Assembly: GCF_038896935.1 (NCBI RefSeq)
Contig: NZ_JBANDC010000005.1
Location: 290,356 to 354,355, forward strand
Direction of reading: 5' to 3'
DNA from: Collimonas rhizosphaerae
GTDB taxonomy: Bacteria > Pseudomonadota > Gammaproteobacteria > Burkholderiales > Burkholderiaceae_D
Length of the DNA stretch: 64,000 bases
The notes under the pieces are model-generated. The model was not told where the DNA came from, ran no database searches, and was given only the letters and a program-made list of their open reading frames with translations. Shown here piece by piece: positions 43,770-52,414 of this stretch (position 1 is its first letter; each line of letters begins with the position of its first letter). The translations under genes were made by a program, and so were the position numbers.

Positions 43770-44912
43770 TTATTTCATCGCCAGCGGTGCCGCCGGCTTG
43801 TTTTCCGGCGCTACCCGCACGGTGTCGCCGTCGGCCAGGAAGCCCGCGCCCTTTTCCACCAGCGTCATCGCCGCCGTGATCCCGTTCGCGCCCTGGGCAA
43901 CCTCGATGCGGTCGCCAATGCGGCGCCCTATGGTGACCTTGGTCTGGGTCACTTTGTCATCTTTGCCCAGCTGGTAAACGTAGCTATAGCCGTCGCGCAT
44001 CACCACCGCGCTCTGCGGCAAGGTCAGCGCCGTGGCGTAACCCAGCGCAAACTGGCCGGTGCCGAACATGCCCGCATGGACGTTGCCCGGCGCCGGCAGG
44101 TCGACATACACCAGGCCGTTGCGCGTGAGCGGATCGACGGTCGGCGCCACCATGCGCACCTTGCCGTCCACCACCACGCCATTGGTGACGCGCAGCTTGA
44201 CCGCCTGCCCGACCTTGATCTGCAGCAGGTCGGTGGCATTCACTTCGCCGCGCCATTCGAGGCGGTTCTGGCGGATCAGCTTGAACAGTTCCTGTCCTTG
44301 CGACGCCACCGAACCAACCGTTGCGGTACGTGAAGAAATCACGCCGTCGTCAGGCGCCAGCACCTGGGTCTGGCGCAGCCGGATCTGCTGCATTTCCAGG
44401 CTGGCCTGGGCGGACTGCAGGCGCGCCTTGGCGCTGCGCTCGGCGACTTCGTACTGGGTGGTCTGCTGGCCGCTCAAGGCGCCGCTGTTGACCAGCGAAC
44501 GCGCCCGCTCGGCATTGGCGTCCGCTTCCGACAAGGCCGCGCGCGCTTCTTCCACGGCAGCCTTCTGCTGGGCCACCTGGGCCTCTACGCTGTCGTTGCT
44601 GAAACGCGCCAGCACCTGGCCGCGCTTGACGATATCGCCGACATTAACCCTTACCTCTGCCAGCTGCAAACCACCCAGTTCGCTGCCGACCACTGCCTCC
44701 TGCCAGGCGGCGACGCTGCCGTTGGCCGACAAGGTCAGCGGCCAGTCGGCGCTTTGCGCCTTGGTGGTAGTGATGGTCAGCGAAGCTTTAGGCTTGCTTG
44801 TTTCTTTGTCGGCAGGTTTGCCGCTTTTTCCTGTAGTGGCCCAGACCGCGGCAGAACCGATGACGACGACCAGCGCCGCGATTGCTGTCAGTTTCAAAGA
44901 TGGCTTTTTCAT
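43770..44912 (-). CDS. RND efflux periplasmic adaptor (membrane fusion protein)
   Basis: A 380-residue HlyD/AcrA-type adaptor with an N-terminal anchor helix (LTAIAALVVVIGSAAVWAT), lipoyl half-motif NGSVAAWQEAVVGSELGG, a long alpha-hairpin (VAQQKAAVEEARAALSEADA) and the barrel/membrane-proximal domain. Unlike AcrA there is no lipobox. It lies between the channel and pump genes, spaced 25 and 14 bases, so it is clearly co-transcribed. Confidence 0.92.
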   Translation of the reverse strand: MKKPSLKLTAIAALVVVIGSAAVWATTGKSGKPADKETSKPKASLTITTTKAQSADWPLTLSANGSVAAWQEAVVGSELGGLQLAEVRVNVGDIVKRGQVLARFSNDSVEAQVAQQKAAVEEARAALSEADANAERARSLVNSGALSGQQTTQYEVAERSAKARLQSAQASLEMQQIRLRQTQVLAPDDGVISSRTATVGSVASQGQELFKLIRQNRLEWRGEVNATDLLQIKVGQAVKLRVTNGVVVDGKVRMVAPTVDPLTRNGLVYVDLPAPGNVHAGMFGTGQFALGYATALTLPQSAVVMRDGYSYVYQLGKDDKVTQTKVTIGRRIGDRIEVAQGANGITAAMTLVEKGAGFLADGDTVRVAPENKPAAPLAMK

Positions 44913-44936
44913 GACTCTCTTCTTTACATTTCTATA

Positions 44937-46421
44937 TTAAGAACGTTCGGAGTTTGACGCTGCGGCAGGCGCGGCCGGCAAGGCCGCCTGCTCCGCCTGG
45001 TTGCGCCAGCCGCCGCCCAAAGCCTTGTACAGGGCAATCCAGGCCGCCACGTGATCGCGCTGCACGCTGATCTGGGTCTGTTGCGCAGCCAGGAAGGTGC
45101 GGCGCGCATCTTCCAGTTCAAACAGGCTGCCGCTGCCGGCCTTGAACTTGTCGTCGTTGGCGTGGAAGTAGCTTTCATATTCGCGCGCCGCCAGCGCCGC
45201 ATCGTCTTCACGCCGCGCCGCCGCATCCAGGCGCACCAGCGCTTCCTCGATTTCGCGCGCCGCGCTGCGCACCTGCGACTGGTAGCCGGCATACGCCTCG
45301 TCGTAACGGCCGTGCGCCAGGTCCACCTGCGCCCTGCGCAGTCCGGCATCGAATAGCGGCAACTTGAGCGAAGGACCGAACGACCAGGTATCGGACCGGG
45401 AACTGCCGCCGTCGAAGCGCAAGCCGCCGATGCCGATGCTGCCCAGCAGCGAAATGCTCGGATAGCGATTGGCCTGGGCGACATTGATCTCGGCGCTGGC
45501 CGCTGCCAGCTCGCGCTCGGCGACAGCGATGTCAGGCCGCTGCGACAAAGCCTGCGCCGGCACGCTCTCGACCACAAAACCGCGCGGCGTCGGCAGGCGC
45601 TCATTGACAGCCAGCTTGGTGCGCAAGGCGGGTTCGGGAATGTCGGTCAGCGCCACCAGCGCCTTGACATCAAGGTCGCACTCGGTACGCTGCACCACCA
45701 GTTTTTGCCGGGCGTCCGCGGTGGAGCCGTTGATCAGCGCGCCGTCTGCCGGCGCGGTGAATCCAGCCTTGACTTTGAGCGCCGTAAGCTGGGCGGTCTG
45801 CTCGCGCGACTTCAGGTCCTGCGTCAGCATCGCCGCGGTGGCCACGCAAGCACGGTAGTTCACCAGGGTGCTGCCGACTTCCGCCGCCAGCGACACCTTG
45901 GCGCCGTACCAGTCGGCGTTGCGGGCGAACACGCGCGCGTTGGCGGCTTCCGCGGTCTTGCGCTTGCCGCCGAACAGGTCAAGCTCCCAGCTGGCGTCGA
46001 GGGTAGCGGTGCTGCTGGTGGCGACGGTGGCGACGCTGCCCAGGTTTGAGGTCAGGCCCGAGAGGGATTTGCTGCGTGTGCTGCTGGCGTCGGCGGCCAC
46101 CGAAGGATAGAGCGCGCTGCCGGCGGAACCCGCCGTGGCGCGTGCCTGGGTGATGCGCGCCAGCGCCTGCGCCACGCTGGGATTGCTGGCCTCGGCCGTG
46201 GCGACCAGCTCCGCTACCAGCGGATCGTCGAATTGCGACCACCAACGCGTCAGGTCAGTAGCGCCATCGGCTTCCGCCGGCTTCGGCAAAGCGCTTTGAA
46301 ATTGCGGCAGCACCGCTTGTGATGAGGTAGCTGGCGTGGGCACCTGGTAGGTAGGCCCGACAACGCAACCGGCGATCACCGACAGCAGGGGTACGCTGCC
46401 GAGCATCTTGAATAAACGCAT
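44937..46421 (-). CDS. Outer-membrane efflux channel (OprM/NodT type lipoprotein)
   Basis: A 494-residue TolC-superfamily lipoprotein, lipobox VIAGC (Cys19). The TolC double hairpin regions include ATAEASNPSVAQALARITQA and RRAQVDLAHGRYDEAYAGYQ. It is the first gene of the efflux operon and starts about 115 bases downstream of a promoter overlapped by a perfect inverted repeat. Confidence 0.92.
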   Translation of the reverse strand: MRLFKMLGSVPLLSVIAGCVVGPTYQVPTPATSSQAVLPQFQSALPKPAEADGATDLTRWWSQFDDPLVAELVATAEASNPSVAQALARITQARATAGSAGSALYPSVAADASSTRSKSLSGLTSNLGSVATVATSSTATLDASWELDLFGGKRKTAEAANARVFARNADWYGAKVSLAAEVGSTLVNYRACVATAAMLTQDLKSREQTAQLTALKVKAGFTAPADGALINGSTADARQKLVVQRTECDLDVKALVALTDIPEPALRTKLAVNERLPTPRGFVVESVPAQALSQRPDIAVAERELAAASAEINVAQANRYPSISLLGSIGIGGLRFDGGSSRSDTWSFGPSLKLPLFDAGLRRAQVDLAHGRYDEAYAGYQSQVRSAAREIEEALVRLDAAARREDDAALAAREYESYFHANDDKFKAGSGSLFELEDARRTFLAAQQTQISVQRDHVAAWIALYKALGGGWRNQAEQAALPAAPAAASNSERS

Positions 46422-46530
46422 CCTTTTCCCTTACATGATTTTTTGAGGGGCTCCCAAATGCGGGATTTTTAATTGTTTTAGCTGCTTTACTGGGTATGGC
46501 GCTGTCTGTGATTATTTGCTGCAACTCTCC

Positions 46531-46558
46531 AATGTACAGTGTGTATCGACACTGTAAA
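46531..46558 (-). promoter_or_regulatory. RND-operon promoter overlapped by an inverted-repeat operator
   Basis: On the minus strand, -35 TTTACA and -10 TACATT are 16 bases apart. The dyad TACAGTGT-gtatcg-ACACTGTA (46535-46556) covers almost the entire promoter, as a TetR-type repressor site would. No regulator gene is adjacent, so control would be in trans. Confidence 0.55.
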
Positions 46559-46892
46559 GAGGAAAATTGCTGCCGGGTATGCGATTGCGACAAGCTGCAG
46601 AATCGAGGGAATCAATCGACTAAAACACGGGATGAAATGCAATCGGACCGAATCGCAAGAAATAACAGCAAAAAAATATCAATTTATCTACTACAGATAC
46701 GTCGTCAAATTTCTGCGCAGCAATAATAACTTGCTTCCACCCTGTTTAGTAAGTGCCATACCACTTTCGCCGCGTGGAACCAGGCGCCGACGGCTGCCGG
46801 GAATTCGGTGGAAGGCAGATGCTTCGGGGCAGCGCCATGCATGATGCCCGATTTTTTTGCACGATCATTAACCGATCATGAAGACTGGGGAA
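46559..46892. other. Intergenic region, no gene seen
   Basis: About 330 AT-rich bases between the efflux promoter and the phosphotransferase gene. No ORF with a ribosome site, no strong hairpin. Confidence 0.5.
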
Positions 46893-47669
46893 TTAGAACA
46901 GCTCGTCCAACTGCTCGAAATAACGGCGTTTGTCCGGCTGGTCTGGCTCGCCGAGCGCAGCCATGATCGTCTTCGCCTTGGCTTCAGCGACCTGGTCACG
47001 CAGTTCGCGGTGGACGAAGGCTATGTCCAGCCAGCGATCGGCAATGCCGCCGCGGCCAAGATCAATGAAGAACAGCCGTTCGCGCGCATCGACGAAAACG
47101 TTGTTGCCGCACAGGTCACCGTGCGAGAACACCCGATCCTGATGCGGTACGTGGGCATGCAGATGGGCGACCAGTTTGGCTGGCGTGTCCAGTCCCGGCC
47201 AGGCATCAAGGTCGTGGTCGGGATCGATCAGGTTCTTCGCTAACAAGATGTCCAGTTCTCGCAGACGCATTGCCACACTGGCATCGAATGGACAATTGGA
47301 CACGGACACTTGCTGGAGATTGCGCAGCGCTTCGCCGAACAGCGCCGAAACAGGCAGCCCGGCAGCGATACAGGTAGCCAGTGGCCGCCCCGGTACTGCC
47401 CGCGTGATCATGAACGCCTCGCCGTCGCGCTCGGCAGTGGCAACCACCTCTGGAACGTGCAGGCGTCCAGACAGCCAATCAAGCACCTGTGCTTCGCGAC
47501 GCACGCTGTAGGTGGTATTGGCATAGGCCGTCGGCGAAGACTTCAGGAAGAAGCGCTCGCCGCCGCGCCGGAACTCGTGCACCGCACAGGGAGACTCTCC
47601 GATCTTGTCGGTTATCAAGTCGGCATCGCCGATGAAGCGGCGAATGGTAGAAGGCAGGTCGAGGCTCAT
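46893..47669 (-). CDS. Aminoglycoside 3'-phosphotransferase-like kinase
   Basis: A 258-residue protein of the APH(3') fold. The ATP/catalytic loop is HGDLCGNN (183-190) and the metal Asp203 is in FIDLGRGGIADRWLDIAFVH. The substrate-site lysine region is RFFLKSS near residue 42. The start at 47669 is a guess, as the frame is open to 47720 without a ribosome site. It may phosphorylate aminoglycosides or a natural aminocyclitol. The conserved C-terminal motif is present, but the loops differ from clinical enzymes, so resistance is unproven. Confidence 0.8.
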   Translation of the reverse strand: MSLDLPSTIRRFIGDADLITDKIGESPCAVHEFRRGGERFFLKSSPTAYANTTYSVRREAQVLDWLSGRLHVPEVVATAERDGEAFMITRAVPGRPLATCIAAGLPVSALFGEALRNLQQVSVSNCPFDASVAMRLRELDILLAKNLIDPDHDLDAWPGLDTPAKLVAHLHAHVPHQDRVFSHGDLCGNNVFVDARERLFFIDLGRGGIADRWLDIAFVHRELRDQVAEAKAKTIMAALGEPDQPDKRRYFEQLDELF

Positions 47670-47996
47670 GCGCAGATCAAGAAATCTAGTCGATTTTGAT
47701 CGCCGTCTCCCATTAAACATGAGCTCGAAATCACGATCGCAAAATTATTTTCAATGAACAGGAAAGAAATCCGTGGTGGCAATTAAACATCAATAATTAT
47801 AAAAAAACAATATTGATCCAGGATTTGTCCGGTGCGGCTACTCAAATATTTTCCTGGATGTTTAGTGTTGCTAGCTGCCGCACCTAGATAGAAGGACGTT
47901 GTTCAAGGGCTAGCCATGTGGAAATTCAGGATCAGATGAACAATATCCAAACTTGAGTGAATTCCGACAGATTATCCGGCGAACCCGAATGCGGGC
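47670..47996. other. Intergenic region upstream of the groESL promoter
   Basis: About 325 bases without a gene or repeat that I recognise. Confidence 0.5.
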
Positions 47997-48051
47997 TTGA
48001 AAAATCGACAGAGCGTCCCTATACTTAGCACTCGTTAGGAGAGAGTGCTAA
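47997..48051 (+). promoter_or_regulatory. groESL promoter with CIRCE operator
   Basis: -35 TTGAAA, 17-base spacer, -10 TATACT (48020-48025), immediately followed by TTAGCACTC-N9-GAGTGCTAA (48025-48051), a perfect CIRCE element bound by HrcA. The operator covers the start of transcription, so groESL is repressed by HrcA and released by heat or misfolded-protein stress. Confidence 0.95.
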
Positions 48052-48168
48052 CAATCTCCTCGACCTAGTCACTCGCATGCAATAACAAGGCAATGCAGAG
48101 CGGTCAGTTCACTTTGCTGCGATATTGCTGCAAATACAAATAACCTGTTGAATCTTAAGGAGTCACAT

Positions 48169-48462
48169 ATGAATCTTCGTCCTTTGCACGATCGCGTCAT
48201 CGTCAAGCGTCTCGACCAAGAAACTAAAACCGCATCGGGTATCGTGCTGCCGGAAGCTGCTGCTGAAAAGCCGGATCAAGGTGAAGTTCTGGCCGTCGGC
48301 AACGGCAAGATTCTGGAAAACGGCAACGTCCGTGCGCTGGCAGTCAAGGTTGGCGATCGCGTTCTGTTCGGCAAATACTCCGGTCAAGCTGTCAAGATCG
48401 ACGGCCAGGAACTGCTGGTTATGCGCGAAGAAGATCTGTTTGCCGTAGTCGAAGGCAAGTAA
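48169..48462 (+). CDS. groES: Co-chaperonin GroES
   Basis: A 97-residue Cpn10, MNLRPLHDRVIVKRLDQETK at the start, the mobile-loop TASGIVLPEAAAEKP (residues 20-35), and YSGQAVKIDGQELLVMREED at the end. It forms the lid of the GroEL folding chamber. The ATG at 48169 follows AAGGAGTCACAT. CIRCE-regulated with groEL. Confidence 0.98.
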   Translation: MNLRPLHDRVIVKRLDQETKTASGIVLPEAAAEKPDQGEVLAVGNGKILENGNVRALAVKVGDRVLFGKYSGQAVKIDGQELLVMREEDLFAVVEGK

Positions 48463-48527
48463 TCCGACCGATTCGGATGGCTCTCAATAGACAGTCTCTG
48501 CAATTTCACGGTTTTATCTGATCAGTT

Positions 48528-48575
48528 GGGGACAGAGTAATTCGTCGCACGGCGGCGACTCTCAAACTCTGTCCC
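48528..48575. repeat. GGGxCAGAGT palindrome inside the groES-groEL gap
   Basis: GGGACAGAGT ... ACTCTGTCCC (10 bp) enclosing GTCGC/GCGAC, in the 141-base gap between groES and groEL. It is related to the repeats at 32178 and 50419. As RNA it would be a stable hairpin in the intercistronic leader of groEL and could affect the groES:groEL ratio. Confidence 0.65.
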
Positions 48576-48603
48576 GCAATGAGTCTTAATAGGAGAATCA
48601 AAC

Positions 48604-50259
48604 ATGGCAGCAAAGCAAGTAGTTTTCGGCGATGAAGCACGCGCCAAGATCGTCAACGGCGTCAACATCCTGGCTAACGCCGTCAAGGTAACTCTGGGTC
48701 CTAAGGGCCGCAACGTCATCCTGGAACGCAGCTTCGGCGCGCCGACCGTGACCAAGGACGGTGTTTCGGTTGCGAAAGAAATCGAACTGAAAGACAAGCT
48801 GGAAAACATGGGCGCGCAGCTCGTGAAAGAAGTTGCTTCCAAGACTTCCGACAACGCCGGCGACGGTACCACTACCGCTACCGTGCTGGCACAAGCCATC
48901 GTGCGCGAAGGCTTCAAGTACGTTGCCGCCGGTTTCAACCCGACCGACCTGAAGCGCGGCATCGACAAGGCTGTTGTCGCTATCGTTGCTGAAATCAAGA
49001 CCCTGTCGAAGCCAACCACCACCAGCAAGGAAATTGCTCAAGTTGGTTCGATCTCGGCTAACTCCGACACCGACATCGGCGACATCATCGCCAAGGCAAT
49101 GGATAAAGTCGGCAAAGAAGGCGTGATCACCGTCGAAGACGGCAAATCGCTGGAAAACGAACTGGACATCGTCGAAGGCATGCAATTCGACCGCGGCTAC
49201 CTGTCGCCATACTTCATCAACAACCAGGAAAAACAGGTTGTTGCCCTGGAAAACCCGTTCGTCCTGCTGTTCGACAAAAAAGTGTCGAACATCCGTGACC
49301 TGCTGCCGATCCTGGAACAAGTCGCCAAGTCTGGCCGTCCTCTGCTGATCATCGCGGAAGATGTCGAAGGCGAAGCGCTGGCTACCCTGGTTGTGAACAA
49401 CATCCGCGGCATCCTGAAGACCGCGGCCGTCAAGGCTCCAGGCTTCGGCGACCGTCGTAAAGCCATGCTGGAAGACATCGCCATCCTGACCGGCGGCCAA
49501 GTGATCGCTGAAGAAGTCGGCCTGACACTGGAAAAAGCTACCCTGGCAGAACTGGGCCAAGCCAAGCGTATCGAAATCAGCAAGGAAAACACCACCATCA
49601 TCGACGGCGCCGGCGAAGCCATCACCATCGAAGCGCGCGTCAAGCAAATCCGTGCGCAGATCGAAGAAGCGACTTCGGACTACGACCGTGAAAAACTGCA
49701 AGAACGCGTCGCCAAGCTGGCCGGCGGCGTTGCGCTGATCCGCGTTGGTGCTGCAACCGAAGTTGAAATGAAAGAAAAGAAAGCACGCGTTGAAGATGCT
49801 CTGCACGCTACCCGCGCAGCAGTTGAAGAAGGCGTTGTTCCAGGCGGCGGCGTGGCGTTCCTGCGCGCACGTGCTGCAGTCAAGGACCTGAAAGGCGACA
49901 ACGCCGACCAGGAAGCCGGCATCAAGATCGTGCTGCGCGCGATCGAAGAGCCGCTGCGCCAAATCGTATTCAACGCTGGCGGCGAGCCATCGGTTGTGAT
50001 CAACGCAGTCCTGGCTGGCAAGGGTAACTACGGTTACAACGCAGCCGACGGCACCTACGGCGACCTGGTTGAACTGGGCGTCCTGGATCCAGCCAAGGTT
50101 ACCCGTTCGGCGCTGCAAAATGCCGCATCGGTTGCCAGCCTGATCCTGACTACCGACGCACTGGTTGCTGAACTGCCTGAAGACAAATCGGCTGGCGGCG
50201 GCATGCCAGGCGGCATGGGTGGTATGGGCGGCATGGGTGGCATGGACGGCATGATGTAA
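48604..50259 (+). CDS. groEL: Chaperonin GroEL
   Basis: A 551-residue Cpn60 with the ATP site DGTTTATVLAQAIVREGFKY near residue 87, VNNIRGILKTAAVKAPGFGD, GVVPGGGVAFLRARAAVKDL and the C-terminal GGM repeats (GGMPGGMGGMGGMGGMDGMM). A longer intercistronic gap than usual separates it from groES. Regulated by CIRCE. Confidence 0.98.
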   Translation: MAAKQVVFGDEARAKIVNGVNILANAVKVTLGPKGRNVILERSFGAPTVTKDGVSVAKEIELKDKLENMGAQLVKEVASKTSDNAGDGTTTATVLAQAIVREGFKYVAAGFNPTDLKRGIDKAVVAIVAEIKTLSKPTTTSKEIAQVGSISANSDTDIGDIIAKAMDKVGKEGVITVEDGKSLENELDIVEGMQFDRGYLSPYFINNQEKQVVALENPFVLLFDKKVSNIRDLLPILEQVAKSGRPLLIIAEDVEGEALATLVVNNIRGILKTAAVKAPGFGDRRKAMLEDIAILTGGQVIAEEVGLTLEKATLAELGQAKRIEISKENTTIIDGAGEAITIEARVKQIRAQIEEATSDYDREKLQERVAKLAGGVALIRVGAATEVEMKEKKARVEDALHATRAAVEEGVVPGGGVAFLRARAAVKDLKGDNADQEAGIKIVLRAIEEPLRQIVFNAGGEPSVVINAVLAGKGNYGYNAADGTYGDLVELGVLDPAKVTRSALQNAASVASLILTTDALVAELPEDKSAGGGMPGGMGGMGGMGGMDGMM

Positions 50260-50289
50260 TTGACGCGGCCGGGATATTCCGGCCCTGAC

Positions 50290-50350
50290 AAAACATCTGT
50301 TCTCATGTTTTGAAAAAGCCTGCGATGGTTATCCGTCGTGGGCTTTTTTC
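50290..50350 (+). terminator. groESL terminator
   Basis: A first stem AAAACAT-ctgttctc-ATGTTTT, then AAAAAGCCTGCGATGG-ttat-CCGTCGTGGGC with a TTTTTT run. The second is a canonical intrinsic terminator. Confidence 0.8.
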
Positions 50351-50418
50351 ATTGTGCGGGCAATTGACGGCAATCGACGACAGGATGGTTGTTGCGCGCG
50401 CACCGCGCTCCGTAGTCC

Positions 50419-50480
50419 GTTAAATGGGGTCAGAGTAATTTTCGCAAAAGGCGCGAAAAAAAACTCCGACCCCATTTAAC
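50419..50480. repeat. REP-like palindrome, GGGGTCAGAGT type
   Basis: GTTAAATGGGGTCAGAGT (50419-50436) pairs with ACTCCGACCCCATTTAAC, with an inner hairpin (TTTCGCAAAAGGCGCGAAA). Same family as 32178 and 48528. It lies between groEL and metN, outside any gene. Confidence 0.7.
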
Positions 50481-50662
50481 TGCGTCTGCGGTGTTTGTAT
50501 TTTGCGGCGTTTGTATTTGTATAGACACGATGGTAATAACGCCATGCTTAAATGTTCCTTCCCATGCTTAACAAACGCTTATAAAATAAGCACCTACTAA
50601 AATACATAACGGCGGCGAGATTGTTGATGTTTATGCAATCAGCTGCCTTTTTTCATTCTGAA

Positions 50663-51712
50663 ATGATAGAAATCAAAGCAGTCACCCAGCGCTTCAACGG
50701 CGCGCGCGGGCCGGTCGATGCGGTTCGCAACGTTAACCTGTCGATACGCAAGGGCGAGATCTTCGGCATCATCGGCCGCAGCGGCGCCGGCAAAAGCACG
50801 CTGGTGCGCTGCCTCAACCTGCTGAACCGCCCTACTTCCGGCAGCATCGTGGTCGACGGCAAAGACCTGACCACGCTGGACGCCGAGCAGCTGCGCGGCG
50901 CGCGGCGCGAAATCGGCATGATCTTCCAGCATTTCAACCTGCTGTCGTCGCGCACCGTGTACGACAATATCGCGTTGCCGCTGGAACTGGCAGGCTTGTC
51001 CAAAAGCGAGATCGCCAAAAAAGTCACGCCGCTGCTGGAACTGGTCGGACTGACCGCGCTCAAGGACAGTTATCCCGCGCAAATCAGCGGCGGCCAGAAA
51101 CAGCGCGTCGGCATCGCCCGCGCGCTGGCCAATGAACCGAAAGTCCTGCTGTCCGACGAAGCCACCTCGGCGCTCGATCCGGAAACCACCCGCTCCATCC
51201 TGGAACTGCTGCGCAAGATCAACCGCGAACTGGGCCTGACCATCGTCCTGATCACGCACCAGATGGAAGTCATCAAGATGATTTGCGACCGCATGGCGGT
51301 AATGGAAGCCGGCGAGGTGATTGAACATGGCGAAGTGCTAGAACTGTTCCGTTCGCCCAAACATGAAGTCACGCGCGCCCTGATCGGCGACGTGATTGCC
51401 CAGGAACTGCCGCAAGGCGTTTTGCAGCGCCTGCGCGCGCGACTGGCCCAAAGCGACGCCGGCAGCGGCACCGACCACCTGTTCCGTTTTGCATTCACCG
51501 GCTCCGGGGTCGACCAGCCGCTGCTGTCGGAAGCGGTCCGCAAATTCGACCTGGATTTCAATATCCTGCACGGCCAGATCGATGAAATACAAGGGCAGGC
51601 GTTCGGCTCGCTGGCAATCCTGGCCAACGGCACCAGCGAAAACATCAGCGCCGCCATGGCTTACCTGAGCGCGCAAGGCGTCACCGTAGAGGAGTTGAAC
51701 CATGTCATCTGA
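50663..51712 (+). CDS. metN: Methionine ABC transporter ATPase
   Basis: A 349-residue ABC ATPase: Walker A GRSGAGKST (38-46), Q-loop IFQHFNLL (about 87), signature ISGGQKQR (141-148), Walker B VLLSDEAT (161-168), and the C-terminal ACT-like NIL domain (LFRFAFTGSGVDQPLL... onward) that binds methionine and inhibits transport. The start is ATG 50663; the longer frame to 50621 is less likely. Overlaps metI by 11 bases. No methionine-responsive riboswitch recognised upstream. Confidence 0.95.
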   Translation: MIEIKAVTQRFNGARGPVDAVRNVNLSIRKGEIFGIIGRSGAGKSTLVRCLNLLNRPTSGSIVVDGKDLTTLDAEQLRGARREIGMIFQHFNLLSSRTVYDNIALPLELAGLSKSEIAKKVTPLLELVGLTALKDSYPAQISGGQKQRVGIARALANEPKVLLSDEATSALDPETTRSILELLRKINRELGLTIVLITHQMEVIKMICDRMAVMEAGEVIEHGEVLELFRSPKHEVTRALIGDVIAQELPQGVLQRLRARLAQSDAGSGTDHLFRFAFTGSGVDQPLLSEAVRKFDLDFNILHGQIDEIQGQAFGSLAILANGTSENISAAMAYLSAQGVTVEELNHVI

Positions 51713-52355
51713 AATGCTCGATCTGTTTTTGTCGTCGTTCGGGGAAACCCTGATGATGGTGGGCATCTCCGGCATACTCGGCGCCCTGCTCGGCGTGCCG
51801 CTGGGCATAGCGTTGCACCTGACCGGCCGCGACGGCGTCCTGCCGCACCCGCTGTTCAACCGCGTCGCGGGGCTGATCGTCAATGCGGTGCGCTCGACAC
51901 CGTTCATCATCTTGCTGGTCGCGGTGATACCGTTCACGCGCTTTTTCGTCGGCACCTCGATCGGCACCGCCGCCGCGATTGTGCCGCTGACGATAGCCTC
52001 CGCCCCATTCATCGCGCGCCTGGTGGAAACCGCGCTGCGCGAAGTGGAGCGCGGCCTGATCGAAGCCGCGCAGGCGATGGGCGCCACCACCTGGCAGATC
52101 GTCTACAAGGTGCTGGTGCCGGAAGCCTTCGCCGGCATCGTCGCCGGCCTGACGATTACCTTCGTCAGCCTGGTCGGCTACTCGGCGATGGCCGGCGCCA
52201 TCGGCGGCGGCGGCCTGGGCGACCTTGGCATACGCTACGGTTACCAGCGCTTCCTGCCGGAAGTCATGCTGCTGGTGGTGGTTATCCTGATCGTTTTTGT
52301 GCAGCTGGTGCAGACGCTGGGCGACATCCTGGTGCGTCGTCTCAGCCACCGCTGA
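51702..52355 (+). CDS. metI: Methionine ABC transporter permease
   Basis: A 217-residue inner-membrane permease with five hydrophobic segments and the ABC coupling loop ALREVERGLIEAAQAMGATT near residue 120. YSAMAGAIGGGGLGDLGIRY near residue 170 is typical of MetI. It overlaps metN and is followed 59 bases later by metQ. Confidence 0.95.
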   Translation: MSSEMLDLFLSSFGETLMMVGISGILGALLGVPLGIALHLTGRDGVLPHPLFNRVAGLIVNAVRSTPFIILLVAVIPFTRFFVGTSIGTAAAIVPLTIASAPFIARLVETALREVERGLIEAAQAMGATTWQIVYKVLVPEAFAGIVAGLTITFVSLVGYSAMAGAIGGGGLGDLGIRYGYQRFLPEVMLLVVVILIVFVQLVQTLGDILVRRLSHR

Positions 52356-52414
52356 TTTTTTAAGGACCCTGCATTGGCCGTGCAGGATCCTCTGTGATTT
52401 TTGAAAGGAAGAAA

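Noticed and set aside
40679..43879. Long plus-strand ORFs (496 and 554 codons) over the RND genes
   Set aside because: Antisense to the efflux operon, repetitive His/Arg/Gln-rich translation, no ribosome site.
48598..50118. 506-codon antisense ORF over groEL
   Set aside because: Shadow frame of the chaperonin.
50481..50662. Methionine or SAM riboswitch before metN
   Set aside because: No conserved core recognised. Only a repeated CCATGCTTAA is seen.
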